The notes: generated from the sequence alone by a model not told the origin. DNA of 64,000 bases from Flectonema sp. DT1601 (GCA_964019425.1 OZ025792.1:930001-994000), one strand, 5' to 3'; positions 11,258 to 23,303 are shown, counted from the first letter of the stretch. Numbers and translations: made by a program.

Positions 11258-13141
11258 TTATGTTGTCTGGTCAGCAGCATTAAGACGAGGAGATGTACTC
11301 ACAGGACTTTTCAAGGCGGGTTTTAAATTGCCGCCTGCCGGTTGTGAAGTGTTAGGTCTCCGAAGTAAGAATCTTGACTGCGGCATGCGACGTTTGAGAG
11401 AAGAATTATCTTCGTGTTTGAAGACTGGGTTGAGGATTGCTTCGACGACAGAAGATTGTTGTTTTTTTAGTTTCAGAAGAGGGCTTTTTGATTTGTCAAG
11501 GCGACCGAGTGCTACAAGGGTACTGCTGTACCTCTGAGCAAATGATTTTAATCGAAGCTGGCTGTGGATGGATTGACGGCCCTGCTCGTTACGAAGTCCA
11601 ACAACACCGTCTGACATCAAGTCAGGGATATCAAAACCTAACTGTGCTATTCCTGGTCCTTTTGATTGAGCTGGTTGTGCTGACAGAGACACCATCGCAT
11701 TCCAGTTGTCATTTCGCATTGTTCGCAATCCGTCTAACTTCTCATTTAGTCGATCTAATCTTCTTCTGTCATTTTCAATCATTTTATCAATTCCTCTTTT
11801 AATTGCTTTTGGAGGGGCGTACTCACTCGGTTCGTACTTACTACTTACCATTAAAGAGCTACTGGCTATTAACTTAACCTGAGAAATGTTTGTTTCTTCA
11901 ATAATACCTCTGGGTGTTGGGGAGTGTTTGGTATCTAGAGCGCGGAGTCGGTCGCAAATCTTCTGCAGGTCAGCGATGTCGATGTTTGAATCACCGCCGG
12001 ATAAAAACTTCTCAAGAGCAGAAAAGACTTCTTCAATATTTTGCGAATCAAATTCAACTTTTGAAATTTTTTCAGAGTTTTTTATTGCTTGTTCTCTCAA
12101 CCGAATCTCACTATTGGTAGCTCTCAGTATGGATTCTTCTCTTTCGGAATTTGCGATAGAAATCTCTGATGACAGCGCTTGATTTCTTACTTTTTCATCT
12201 TTATATGAAGACAGTAATTCTTTTATACCAATAGAGAGGGTTATCAGTCCGAGTGATCCGCGGTATACACCAACCTCGTTGTTCATTAAATCACTTTTTA
12301 GGAAATCAATTTTTAAATCTTTTAATCGTAAATAATCTTCTTCTGGTGACGGATCACTTTCTTCTTTATTTGCGATGCAATCTGACTGTAGTTTTTCTAA
12401 TTGTGATGAAGTGTCCTTCCACAGTCTTGGTAATTTTTCGTGGGGTAAGTTTCCAATAACGTCCTTAAGAGAATTGTTGGTATCAGAAAGGAACTTAAAC
12501 ACAGTTTTTGACAATACTTGCAGTCTTTTGAGGGGCGGTGTTGATGCGGCTTTTGCCTGTTGTAATCTTTCAACAATAGATGCAGTGGCATCTTCCATCA
12601 TTGAATACGTGTCTTTACAAAAACAAGCAAACTCACTAGAAACTAAATATTGATATGTTCTTAACTTTGCAACCTGCTTAAGAGTCTGTCGTAACGAAGC
12701 TAATGGAACACTGTGTATGACCATGTCGTCGTATTTTAATTTCCAATTTTGAATTTCATCTCGTAAAGTCTGTTCTTTATTATCTTGTTGTCTACTTAGG
12801 TTTAGCTCGTATTGATTTTCAAGAATCATAGCTAGTTGTTGTGCTGCGTCTTTGCCTGTTTTTAAATTGTTTGTTGGACATTCTATCGAACGAAGAATCC
12901 TTTTGATGTCTCCTAGAGTTAGTTGTTTTACTTTGTTAATATCAAAATCAGCAAGAGGCCAGTAACTCCATGAAGCGTTACCAGGGAACTCTTGAATGTG
13001 ATTATCACCTATTCCCTGAAAACTTCTAAAAGGGTTATCCCACAAATAAGAATCATTCCATAGGACTTTTGTTAGTTCATCTGCTTGTGGAGCATCTTTG
13101 CGTCGTGCTTGTTCCCAAGTCTCAAATTCCATGTCCTTCAT
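11258..13141 (-). CDS. Coiled-coil protein of unknown function (627 aa)
   Basis: I recognise no family. The chosen start is ATG-AAG-GAC at 13141 because ATTAAACAG ends one base before it; the frame stays open five codons further up, but only to a non-ATG codon. The N-terminal 70 residues are Trp/Phe-rich and acidic (LWNDSYLWDNPFRSF). Residues from about 80 to 480 are mostly helical with several heptad-like stretches (ENQYELNLSRQQDNKEQ, NSEREESILRATNSEIR, NDRRRLDRLNEKLDGLR). The last 100 residues are basic and Ser/Pro-rich, probably disordered. A cytoskeletal or flagellar role is conceivable but not shown. It lies between PI-PLC and the esterase in a tight same-strand run. Confidence 0.75.
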   Translation of the reverse strand: MKDMEFETWEQARRKDAPQADELTKVLWNDSYLWDNPFRSFQGIGDNHIQEFPGNASWSYWPLADFDINKVKQLTLGDIKRILRSIECPTNNLKTGKDAAQQLAMILENQYELNLSRQQDNKEQTLRDEIQNWKLKYDDMVIHSVPLASLRQTLKQVAKLRTYQYLVSSEFACFCKDTYSMMEDATASIVERLQQAKAASTPPLKRLQVLSKTVFKFLSDTNNSLKDVIGNLPHEKLPRLWKDTSSQLEKLQSDCIANKEESDPSPEEDYLRLKDLKIDFLKSDLMNNEVGVYRGSLGLITLSIGIKELLSSYKDEKVRNQALSSEISIANSEREESILRATNSEIRLREQAIKNSEKISKVEFDSQNIEEVFSALEKFLSGGDSNIDIADLQKICDRLRALDTKHSPTPRGIIEETNISQVKLIASSSLMVSSKYEPSEYAPPKAIKRGIDKMIENDRRRLDRLNEKLDGLRTMRNDNWNAMVSLSAQPAQSKGPGIAQLGFDIPDLMSDGVVGLRNEQGRQSIHSQLRLKSFAQRYSSTLVALGRLDKSKSPLLKLKKQQSSVVEAILNPVFKHEDNSSLKRRMPQSRFLLRRPNTSQPAGGNLKPALKSPVSTSPRLNAADQTT

Positions 13142-13726
13142 GCTGTTTAATAACAAATATAATTTATTTTTTTTAATTAATTTTTATAAAAGATTATTCA
13201 TACAGACTACTCGAATCGGTTAGAGAATAGGATTAAACAATTTTACAATAATTGACTAAAGCACTTCAACGCTTCGCATATGTTGAACGGCAGTGCGAGT
13301 TCTTTCTAAGCGTGTAGAGTACTTTTTTAAGGGAAGGGGAAAGGGATTTGAGGATTTTTTTTTTTTTTTTTTTTTTTTTTTCCAAAACGACTCTTAAACA
13401 AAAATACTGTCCAAGGGCTGAATGAAATACAACTGACATCAGTCACAAAATTAAAAAAAAAAAAAAAAAAGGACAAGTTTTCTTTCAAAAAGGCAAGTCC
13501 ACCAAGCCCTGACGTACGATAGAATATAAGTATTAACAATAAACTATCAAACCTGCGTAAGAGTCCGAGGTATCAGAATCAAAAAAGGCTGGTAGGGATC
13601 TACTTCAATATCAAGGTTTTCACTAATAATAGTGTTGTTGTCGTTGACAGCTGTTATTTCAAACGAAACAAAAAATGTTGCTTTTTTTTATTTTAGTTAG
13701 TAAGTCTATTTAGTCTACTGAAATTA
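13142..13726. other. Intergenic spacer with T27 and A18 runs
   Basis: The 585 bases between PI-PLC and the coiled-coil gene contain T27 at 13355-13381 and an A-run near 13451. No gene or RNA is recognised. The part next to the downstream gene supplies its acceptor-like AAACAG. Confidence 0.6.
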
Positions 13727-16267
13727 TTATAATCCTTTTATTAGCTGGGGAGGGACGGTATTCCATCCGGAGTTGTCTTCCCATTCTATGGCACACGATC
13801 CATCACTGTTTACGTGAGTTATGATTGCTGGAAACCATCCCTCGTATCCCCACATCACACTAACGCGTTGACCAAAACAAAAGGGACCAGAGACGGGTGG
13901 ATCACTACTCACAGAGAGATCACTTTCTGGGAGTGTACATCTACTTCCGTCTTCAAAGACAACTTGATATTGTTGATTTACTTCTTTAGCAACAACACGT
14001 GTCGACCAAAATTCGCCTCCCCAATTAGCTTGAACCATCTGCCCAAGCCGATAAGTATGAACTTCTTGACTAACATTACCGACTACTGCAACAGGACTTA
14101 TTTGATCACCGTGATCAATACTAAGAATTCTATTCTGACGAGGAGATGCTACAGAAGTAATATTTGAAGGTCCTGGTGGGAGGTCCGGTCCACCCTCAGT
14201 CCACAAGACGTGAAGTAGAAGACCAGCTTGTGTTTGTTTCATATCACAATCCCACATTGCAACAGATCTGTATCCAGGTGATATACAACTACAGGGAATA
14301 ATAACTTCACTTAATAAGCTTCCACTATCATCATTTACTTGAATTATAAGTGAGGCCATTTCGACGCTTCGGAGTGTGAATTCTGATCGTTCTTTCCAAA
14401 CCGGATTGAAGCCATTGTTGCGGACTGTGCTGGTTGCCATCTCTTGGCCGTCGTCGCCTGGGATGCCAGAAACTCGAATGTGGACACTTGGGTCTACTAC
14501 TTCACCTTTCTCTCTGTTTCCAGGTTTCGGAATCATCCATCCCCTCATGATACCAATTGAGAGTTTCGATAATCGATTTCCCCAACTCATGTTATCAGAT
14601 CGAAGTGCTAAAGGTTTTAGTAAATACCCACTTCCGTTATTATCTTGAAATTTACCCAAATAATGACGAAGTTCACCGCTGTCAGTAGTCTGATAATTCA
14701 ACGCAACAAGTTGACATCCCAAATTCCATGCCTGCTGCGGATTATAATTAGAAGATGTAATACGAGTCCCCTTTGGGTATACTCTGGTAAACATTCTGTT
14801 GTTTAATTCGACTAATTGATCCGGTGATGATTGAGCGAAGTCTTCTATACGTCCTTCAGGCATGCTTGTTACATTATAGCCTTTGCATGTGTTTTTAGAT
14901 TGCTGTGGATCTTTTACTTTTATTGATGTCATAAATACGAGTTGTGATAACTCGTCATGAACTGTTTGTTTTGTTTTATGCTTTTTTTCATTTTTACGTT
15001 TTGCTACAATTTCTTCATGTTTTTCATCGTCAGAGCTGCTGTCATCATCTTGTTTGTCGTAGTCAGGTTGAGTAGAGTTGTTAATTTTCCCTTTTACTAA
15101 GATTTTTCTTCTCAACATCTCAGGAGTAAAAATCCTTGTCGGATCATTATACACAGCTGCGTGAATAGCATCACCAAACTGTTGCTTCATGATTCGTGCC
15201 ATTCTCTGTTGTTGTGGAAGAGAAGTATGAACTTCTAACGAGAGTATCAACGGATAAGGCGATCTCGCAAAGGCATATTTATTTATAGTTTTAATTACAT
15301 CAGCGAATGAGATCTTTGATGTGTTAGTCCATCCATGATATACAATTGGTTCTCCATTTGGACCATCCCAGCAGTCAATTTCTAAACAGCGACATCCCCA
15401 ATTAAGAGCACTTTTATACATCTCCTCAGAAGACTTTCCGTGTAACTGATGACCAGTTAAATATGTATTGTGAGATGATGCAATGAAATAGTGATGTAGA
15501 GGTTGATTCATGTCGTGATGTATCGAAGAGATTTTAGTCGAATTCAAGAGAGAGTTGCTAGTAGTACTCAACATGTAGCGGATAAAGTTTCTCAAGGGGA
15601 GAACACGTTGCCCAAATTCATGAACAAAAAAAGTATTAAGAAGTGTTTCGCTACAATGATCATACTGCTCTGTTTCAACAAAACGATGAAACTCTGCTTC
15701 AGACATGCAACCTTTTGTTGTGTACCTTCTAAACATTCCTTCTAATTCCGGGTAATCTTCAATACTGCGTAGTAGTGAGCGAAACTCTATGAATGAAAGT
15801 CCCTTTTTCCCATCTGTGTCGTAGGTTGCCATAAGTGATTCTATTCTATCAAGACCAGGTAAGTTTAACTCTTTGAACATCGATTGCAGTTCTTTCTTTG
15901 AAATATTTGAGGACCCATCTTGATCGGCTCTCAGCCAACATGATAGAGCATGGATTTCTGTTTGACTCTCACTTTGTGATTCCTCAGCGACACTTGGCTC
16001 AATATTCGCCATGAATGCTCCAATTTCTAAACCTTCTGAAGCAGTCTTACAAGTTTTACAAACTTCATCCCATCCGAGGTCAGGAAATAATTGTTTCACT
16101 GCTTTGACTACCGAAATACTTGCGCTTTCCATCTTCTGCTTTCTAACTACCGGATTGTGTTCTCCATTTTCTACTTCCGTATTCAATTCACGTATCAAAC
16201 TCTTTAGTGCTGGGAGATCCTTCTTTTCATTATACTCGCGAGTTCCACCAGAGCAACAGGCTCCCAT
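13727..16267 (-). CDS. Phosphoinositide-specific phospholipase C with Tudor-like tail
   Basis: It cleaves PIP2 to IP3 and diacylglycerol. The start is set at MGACCS (846 aa), with CAG directly before the ATG and TTTTTCTCAG 22 bases upstream; the open frame above is intron-like. Gly2 with Cys4 and Cys5 predicts myristoylation plus palmitoylation, as reported for the Trypanosoma cruzi enzyme. Domains: an EF-hand pair (loop 115-126, DQDGSSNISKKE; second near 150-161), X box (about 250-395) with catalytic His266 (SSHNTYL) and His311 (VYHGWT) and calcium ligands Glu296, Asp298 and Glu345, an acidic/Lys-rich linker (about 400-445), Y box (about 435-560) with YPKGTRITSSNY, a C2 domain (about 590-710), then two Tudor/Agenet-like modules (about 735-846). 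No PH domain is seen. The Tudor-like tail is unusual for PLC. Confidence 0.92.
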   Translation of the reverse strand: MGACCSGGTREYNEKKDLPALKSLIRELNTEVENGEHNPVVRKQKMESASISVVKAVKQLFPDLGWDEVCKTCKTASEGLEIGAFMANIEPSVAEESQSESQTEIHALSCWLRADQDGSSNISKKELQSMFKELNLPGLDRIESLMATYDTDGKKGLSFIEFRSLLRSIEDYPELEGMFRRYTTKGCMSEAEFHRFVETEQYDHCSETLLNTFFVHEFGQRVLPLRNFIRYMLSTTSNSLLNSTKISSIHHDMNQPLHHYFIASSHNTYLTGHQLHGKSSEEMYKSALNWGCRCLEIDCWDGPNGEPIVYHGWTNTSKISFADVIKTINKYAFARSPYPLILSLEVHTSLPQQQRMARIMKQQFGDAIHAAVYNDPTRIFTPEMLRRKILVKGKINNSTQPDYDKQDDDSSSDDEKHEEIVAKRKNEKKHKTKQTVHDELSQLVFMTSIKVKDPQQSKNTCKGYNVTSMPEGRIEDFAQSSPDQLVELNNRMFTRVYPKGTRITSSNYNPQQAWNLGCQLVALNYQTTDSGELRHYLGKFQDNNGSGYLLKPLALRSDNMSWGNRLSKLSIGIMRGWMIPKPGNREKGEVVDPSVHIRVSGIPGDDGQEMATSTVRNNGFNPVWKERSEFTLRSVEMASLIIQVNDDSGSLLSEVIIPCSCISPGYRSVAMWDCDMKQTQAGLLLHVLWTEGGPDLPPGPSNITSVASPRQNRILSIDHGDQISPVAVVGNVSQEVHTYRLGQMVQANWGGEFWSTRVVAKEVNQQYQVVFEDGSRCTLPESDLSVSSDPPVSGPFCFGQRVSVMWGYEGWFPAIITHVNSDGSCAIEWEDNSGWNTVPPQLIKGL

Positions 16268-18721
16268 CTGTGAGGGGGTCCCCCAAAGTGCTGAGAAAAA
16301 CAATATAACAGTGAGACTCAATTAATTCATTCTGGTAGAAGGTTTACTTGTGTGACATTTTTATTGCATTTAAATTACATTTTATTTTATCTGTTTAAAC
16401 AAAATACATATCACAATCAGGTGCAATGCAAACATAAAAGTTGAATCGGACTATGTTCAGTTTCTCTTTGTTCTTTTTTTCTTTTTTCTTTTTCCATTCA
16501 TCGTTTTTTTTCATAATTAGTACCACCAGTTGGTTATTTTTAAGATCTTGTCTTGTTTTCACATTAACTTTGAGAATCTAACTACCAACTCGTCAATTCA
16601 TTTCCCCGACTCTCTCTCTCTATTTAAAATCACTACAGTAATTAGAACTTCAGTCACTCTTTCTATAGCACACGTTATCGAGTTGTTCGAAGTCAATACA
16701 GGAAATGTGCTCACAGACTTTGTTACTTTTTCTCAAAGGAAAGGTTTATTAAACCCTGAAGAGTGAAGAGAAAACAGTTTGACTGCATAAATTAATTAAT
16801 GCAGCTCTCATTCGGAAAGAAAAAAAAAATAAAACCAACAGTTCAGAGACGAATTAACAATACGACAATTTTACATTAAAGATTTTGTCGTTAATTTTTC
16901 TCCTCCTTTCGTTTCTTTTGTTCTAGAGTGGGGTGGAGGAAGGTACTGTATGATAGATTACCCACGGGAGTGTCAATGCGGCGAATCATCCTCAGCCAGG
17001 AGTGAAAAAGGGATTAAAAATACACTTAATCAAGGTTCTGCTGTTTCACTACTAACCGAGGTTAGAACAGAAATATTGAACAGTAGTTCACTTGCAACGT
17101 ATTTGGAATTTAAAGAGGAGATTTGAAAACTTCCAAAGCAAACAAACAGTTCAGCAATTTAGTATATTTGGGAAACAAAAAAAAATATCATAATTTTTTT
17201 TATCTGAAGAAAGTATTTTTTTCGGTGTGTCGAAAGGTCAAAAGGGGCGATGGAAGAGAATATCAAATGAAAACTAAAAACGAAAACGATTAAAAAAAAA
17301 AAAAAAAAGGGATAGATTTTATTTTATTTGCAAAAGAGAAAGACGACTACGATTGCAATTACTTTATTAATTATCTTAGTTTGTTTAATGTCAAGTGTAG
17401 CAGAATAAGCTTTATCGGGTAATAAAAAATCGCAAACAACTTAACAAACACAAACTAAACAAGTATTACTATTAATCAAAGTATCTAAACGAACTGGGAG
17501 AAGACCAATTTTGTAAATTGCACCTTTTATTGTAAAAGGTTCTTAGAAAAAATAATGCTAACGTAGGCATACGATATTTAATCAAGGTGTGCCTGAAAAC
17601 GCTGGAAAAAAAAAAAAAAAAAAAAAAAACAGAAATCTCAAATCATAATTGACTTGAGCATGGACGCCAATCCTGGTTGGATCTTATTTTTACACGCGCC
17701 GTTTCTTTTTAGAGCGCAGGAAGCTTTACTAAGCCTGGGAAAGGTTAATACAGTAATATGCAACCTGCGCTAGAGACCTTGTCATTCAGCCCCAATTCTG
17801 CGGTGTTGTGGAGCCACGTAATTGACCTCTTACACCATAGTAGAAACAAAATAGTAACAAATAAATTAAAAAAAAAAAATTTCAAAAAAAAAAAAAAAAA
17901 AATCATCGATTTAAGGATAACAGTAGGACACAGAAAGGAATAGTAGGAATCGCAGTTTCTTATTATTTTTTATTATTATTATTTTTTTTTTCTCCCCCCT
18001 CCCCTATCCCCCTTGTGAAATAAAATAAAACAATACCTGGGGGTTAGCTTTTTTTATTGAAAATTCATCTGAAGAGGAGATATACACTCCAACAATTATT
18101 TTTTAATCACACACAAAATAACACATAATAAGTTAAAAAGGTTTCAGGCAAAACAAAAAGAACATCTAGCAAGTACAACACACGTTGATAAGTTCACCAA
18201 TGGAATATATCGAAAATTAAATACCCGCAATTGAATATTTTTATTTTTTGAAATGATTCAAATTTCATTTCCTTTTTTTTTAAAAAAAATTTTTTTTTTT
18301 ACTTGTTTGTTGTGTGAAAAACTATACAAACAGTTATTTATTTAATTATTTACGAAGCCTAGGAGCCAAAAGCCAGGATGTGCTCAACAGGGTAACAGTT
18401 ATATCGCTACCAGCAACCGTGAGACTCTCACAGACGTAGAATAACCTGAAAAGTTACTAACCGTTTTAAAATTAGTGTTTTAAGTTAGTTAGCAAAAGTT
18501 TTAAAATTAAACATTACTAGGTAAGATATAAAAAAAAAAAAAAAAAAAACAATTAACTAGAAATTTTTTTTTTTGCTTCGACTTCATCGGTGTAAAAAAA
18601 AAAAAAACTTAACAGGCCCAGCGTCAGGGGAAAACGAAACAAGGAATTTCAGATATTTCCATGCAAAACACAGTAATTGACAGCCAGGAAGGGAAGAGAA
18701 AGGCGGGAAAGATTCATTCCC

Positions 18722-18753
<32 letters not shown>

Positions 18754-19900
18754 TATGATAAAGTTCGCTAATTCAAATTTAAATTATTTTTTTAGAATAA
18801 AAATAAAAAATTGTTCGGTTATGCTGACCAACAGATTCACTGTATTTTCAGTTATTTTTACAAAAAGCATTAGGGTTGGGGAAATTAGTGTAGGACCTTG
18901 TCAAGAAGCCTTACTCTACAAACAGTCTACTGGTCAGAAGGAGGACTTCTTTAAAATAAAGCGTTTCATTTAAAGTAATCTTAGTAACGCCATGTTAGTT
19001 GAGATTTACTTTGAATAGCGTTAGCTCCAGAGTATTTCATGATTACAGATCAGTTCTGTAAAACAGTTCAAATAAAACTACAAAGCGGGACACGCTAGTC
19101 CCTTCTCTTTCTGTTTTTAAATAAAGAAAACAGTAACAAAGGAGATCAGGAAAAGAGAAAAAACTATGTCCCCAAAACGTACTACCATTTCACACCTTTT
19201 AAGAACAAACTAATGGTTCCCTGACGGGATCAGATTAAGGTAAAATGCACACCTGGAGCAGACGCCTTTTATAGACGCACAACAAAATGGGAGACAGGAA
19301 GGAGAACGATGAGACAAAACGAAACGAAACTTTAAAAAAAATGATAGAAGTAGAAAGGCATAATTTGCCATTTCCCCCTCAATGAAGCAATGCTTGATAC
19401 TCAGTAGTCGCAGTTCTGTAATATTCTGCGTGCTCTATCGCACACAGAGTACGCCACAGTACAAATCTCTATTTAAGTTTTCTTCCTCAAGACTCCGGAG
19501 AGCCACTTCATAACAAACTAAGAACTATAAGGGCAAGACAAGGAGCAAACCTCACAAAGTCTACTACAACAGTCGCCAAACGGCTATCTCATAGCAAGCA
19601 TGCATGACGACACCGAGCTAAGCAAAGCCTTTTTATTTGGGGCGAGTTTAACTGACACGGATATGATAGAATTTAGTACCGTTTTCAGAAAAAAAATTTA
19701 GTGGAACTGGAAGAAAACAAAATGGGAACATGACCAATGAAAAAAAAAAAGGGGGGGGGAAAGGAAAAACACGGATAAATACCTCTGAAAGGTTCATTGG
19801 CACCGTTCTTTTTTGTTGGTACTTTGTTCGATACGAAGTTCAAGGTTTACTACAGCTGCTGGGCAATGTTTATAAAGCTATTACAACTTTATTTTAATCA
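16268..19900. other. Gene-free stretch
   Basis: About 3.6 kb carry no recognisable gene. It has A/T runs up to 29 bases (18722-18750) and one copy of dispersed repeat C. Open frames on either strand are short and run through homopolymers. Confidence 0.55.
18335..18463 (+). repeat. Dispersed repeat C, copy 1
   Basis: About 110-130 bases match 51975-52113 in the same orientation. The shared core includes ACGAAGCCTAGG, CAGTTATATCGCTACCAGCA and TGAGACTCTCACAGACG, ending in GAATAACCTGAAA. The 20-base core is identical in both copies. Both are preceded by TTATTTATTTA. It could be a short interspersed or foldback element; I see no terminal repeats. Confidence 0.75.
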
Positions 19901-20575
19901 CTACGTCCTCTTTATACTGCTAGAAGGATAGACCTTAGTAGGAAGGTCAGTGTATGTATCATGAGAGGTAACGGTTAACATTGGCGCGAATGACAGATTA
20001 GGAGCTGTAGTATCGGTTCGTGGTGAAGCATTGGAAGATCCGTCCACAGAAGATGTTCCCTTTTGAAGACCATCTTCAGTGTAGTTGGATCGATCTCTTC
20101 CCATATTCGTAATCCAATTTATAATAAAAGGAAGTATTAATATTGTGTACGTGAGTAGGGCTGCCATCAATAACACTGAAACAGAAGAATCCGTCTCAGC
20201 ACACTTATACACAACTGGAGTTGGGATTTCCAGTGACTTCCAATCATTTCTTTTACAGATGAAGACGACCTCGGTATTTGCTGTTTCTACGAGACCGATT
20301 TCTTCAAAATATAATTTCCCATTCGTAACTCTGCATCCTTTATAACCTAAGGTGCTGTTACTATCAACCGACGCGGTATCTGGAAGACCAAGATACGCAG
20401 CCCCCTGCTCACATTGCTTCTTTCCGTCATTTCCCGTACCTGAAATGTGTTGAAACCCTGCTGGACACTCATACTTATATTTGATGTAAAGGCTTCCATC
20501 ACTCGGTGCTACTGCCATTGCTGATCCCAAACAAGACAGTAAGACTGCACAAGCAACAATTTTATTACCAAACAT
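19901..20575 (-). CDS. Type I membrane protein, cysteine-containing ectodomain
   Basis: The 224 residues have a signal peptide (1 to about 21, cleaving near AMA-VA), an ectodomain of about 110 residues with paired cysteines (YECPAGFQHI, KQCEQGAAYLGL, GYKGCRVTNGKLYF, VVFICKR, VVYKCAE), one transmembrane segment (about 131-154, SVLLMAALLTYTILILPFII) and a Ser/Thr-rich cytoplasmic tail of about 70 residues. The pattern Cys-x-x-x-A-A-x-x-L followed by Gly-Cys and a Leu-Tyr-Phe strand resembles the ectodomain of the protein at 58300-59277. I know no function; adhesion or surface recognition is only a guess. AAAATAG ends 17 bases before the ATG. It is alone between two large gene-free gaps. Confidence 0.75.
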   Translation of the reverse strand: MFGNKIVACAVLLSCLGSAMAVAPSDGSLYIKYKYECPAGFQHISGTGNDGKKQCEQGAAYLGLPDTASVDSNSTLGYKGCRVTNGKLYFEEIGLVETANTEVVFICKRNDWKSLEIPTPVVYKCAETDSSVSVLLMAALLTYTILILPFIINWITNMGRDRSNYTEDGLQKGTSSVDGSSNASPRTDTTAPNLSFAPMLTVTSHDTYTDLPTKVYPSSSIKRT

Positions 20576-21460
20576 GTTTTTATTGAAGCCACCTATTTTT
20601 GACGTTGTTAAAAGTGTATGTGAGAATTTATATCAAACATTACAACTCGATTTCAATAGTGAGAAGTATCCATCTTTATTATATTCTGCTGAATTAATAA
20701 CATTATCAAAACACTTTCTACCACTACCTCAATTGAACCTCCAGTAGTAATAGAACGACATGTGCAATGAGATTAAAAAGAAATAATAATGAAAAAACAA
20801 AGTGGAACGGTTGGGAAAGACAGGAAAGGAAAGAAGATAGGGGGGGGGGAATGACGAAATAACTGACACGAGGCTTTTTGCACGATCAAAAACAATGCTT
20901 GTACCTACTTAACGTAACAACGAACCAACAGAAAAAGCATTAGAAGTGGGAAGGGCGAGAGAAAAGGAAAACAACACTCGTTGCTAAAGAGGAAAAGATA
21001 GCGGGAAGTAGGCTCGTATCTCTCGCGGTGCACATGGTTTTGTTTCAAAGATGACTCCGAGTAAGTATCAACAGAAAGATTTTTTTTTTTTCATTGCGAA
21101 ATCGCTTATCCAAACTACACAAAACAAATAACTCAACACTCGGAGGGGAAATCTGATTCGCGGAATACTTTTTTCTGAAAAGACGACAAACAAAACTACT
21201 GGGCACGTGAAGTCGCTAATTTCTGACGCACTACATACAAACGAAAACCGTTGCATTGGCAGAACGTAACTGTCTGTTCTCAAAAAGTAAAACCAAAACA
21301 GAAATGTCAGTCCCAAAGAAAATGTTTCCTAAACAGAGGAGGATAGGATCCTCTGTGAAAAGTAATATCTCACAACATAAGGTACTCAAGTGAAAACACA
21401 CTCAGTTGAAAAAAAAAAAAAAGGTTCAGAATCCGCATTTTCCCTCTTCTTTTTTTCTTT

Positions 21461-21515
21461 GTACCGACGTAGCTGCCTTCAACGAAATATAAGGCTAATC
21501 TGAATGGTTTTTTTT
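21461..21515 (+). repeat. Dispersed repeat E, short copy
   Basis: GTACCGACGTAG and then TTCAACGAAATATAAGG-TAATCTGAATGG match the two ends of the longer copy at 55855-55986. The roughly 80-base interior of the longer copy is missing here, so this may be a deleted or solo derivative. Confidence 0.7.
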
Positions 21516-21675
21516 TCTTCTGGAAATAGCGCACATACCTCGTATGGTATCCAGTAGTAGGCACGCAGATATTCATCTGCAATGTTACTTCTAAAATTTA
21601 TTAGGTCAAAAAAATCATCATTTTAATATTTATTTATCTATCCAAGTCAGTCAAAACTCATTCTCAGTCACAATG

Positions 21676-21711
<36 letters not shown>

Positions 21712-23303
21712 AAAACTCTCACTTGCAACTATTAATCAACTAAAAACATCCTTGTATCTACAACACAAGTGAGGTATAACTACGTGTCTATGTTCAAACA
21801 CGGTAGAGACTTGGAATACACAATGCATGGATCTCACAGAACAAAAACAAAACAAAAGAAGGCAGTATAGAAGAACTCTAGTCTGTTACAACAGCAAGCT
21901 AAATGAGATGCATTTATCGCCGTGTGCTAACTATCACTTAGTTGCTACAACTTCTGATAATCCTCAAACTGGAAATCCTTTGCTCCAAATAAAAGGAGCA
22001 TTACTGCTGAAGAGAATCATAAGTACATTATAATCCCAGAGACCGGTAGTGAGTTATTTTGGTTGCTAGAAATGGTCTCCGAAGATGCAATGAATTTTGC
22101 TTGAATTTTGATACACTTCGGGTGGGGGAATTGGACAACAAAGGTACGGAACCAGACAAAACCACAACCATTCTGACTGATAAAAGGCTCGACCGTCAGA
22201 TAAATTATTGAACTGCTGTTTTTTGCAGCTGTTTTTTGGGAAAGAAAAAAGAGAAAAAAAAGACTCATGCTCCTGTAACAGGAACGCCGTAAAATGCAAT
22301 CACTGTTATTTTCGGTGCCTGACGGGACATGCAAAAAATCTTGATAACTCGTAACTACAAAACAGGATTAGGTATCACAACAATGAACCCGAACATATTC
22401 TATGCCTACATTTACATACTTATTACACACGAATAAAAATAACTACCGCTCCTTCATACAAGAATTAAAACCTTAAACCTGAAAATAACACGTTTGCGGA
22501 ACTCTATCGATATTCCTTTTGTTTAACAACAGTTGGGGAAGAATAGGAGAGGCACTGCAACAAGTGACACTCTCTCACTTTAGAGAGTACAACAAATATA
22601 CAAAATAACTTGGCAACAATCGTTGTTTGTTTTTTTCTTTTACCTGCGATCGGGGGTGTGTTGCAAAAATACTTAAAAATAAAAAAAACTTTTCCTTAAA
22701 ACTATAACTTGTTGACCAGACAGCTTTCCGCGGTTGCCCAAAAGCATGCACCGACAGGCTTCGAGGGCTATCGGACTTTAGTTTATTATTCTACTCACCA
22801 TTTGCTTTAGTGGTATTTGACAATAGTACCTCCTGCTCATACCATTAGAAATGATCTACCTTGGTGTGCTGCTTGAACCTTTGCGTAGAACCACTTTATC
22901 ACCACCATGCGAAATGTTAATTTGCCGGTGTTTTTTGTTCACAATTACAAGTCCTTCGGACAGTTTTTTTTCTTTTGTTTTTATTATTTTATTCTTACGT
23001 TCACATTATTTTTTTCGAATCGACAAGAAGCAGAAATGATATTTTCCTCAGTGTTCATATAATTTATTACTATTGAGGCTGAGGAATCACCAGGATGCTC
23101 ACAGACGGGGAACACCTTAAAGCCGTCTTTTCCCTTATTGTGGCACGCCGTGGTTCTTATTTTTAACAGAAAAAAAGTAAACTTAAGGAGGTCACAACGC
23201 TTGCAAGACATGCAGAGAGAGCAACAGAAGACATTTGTACTCTTTTTTGCTACTTGTTCTTCCTTTATTATTTTTTTAAAAAAAATAAAAAAAAATAAAT
23301 AAA

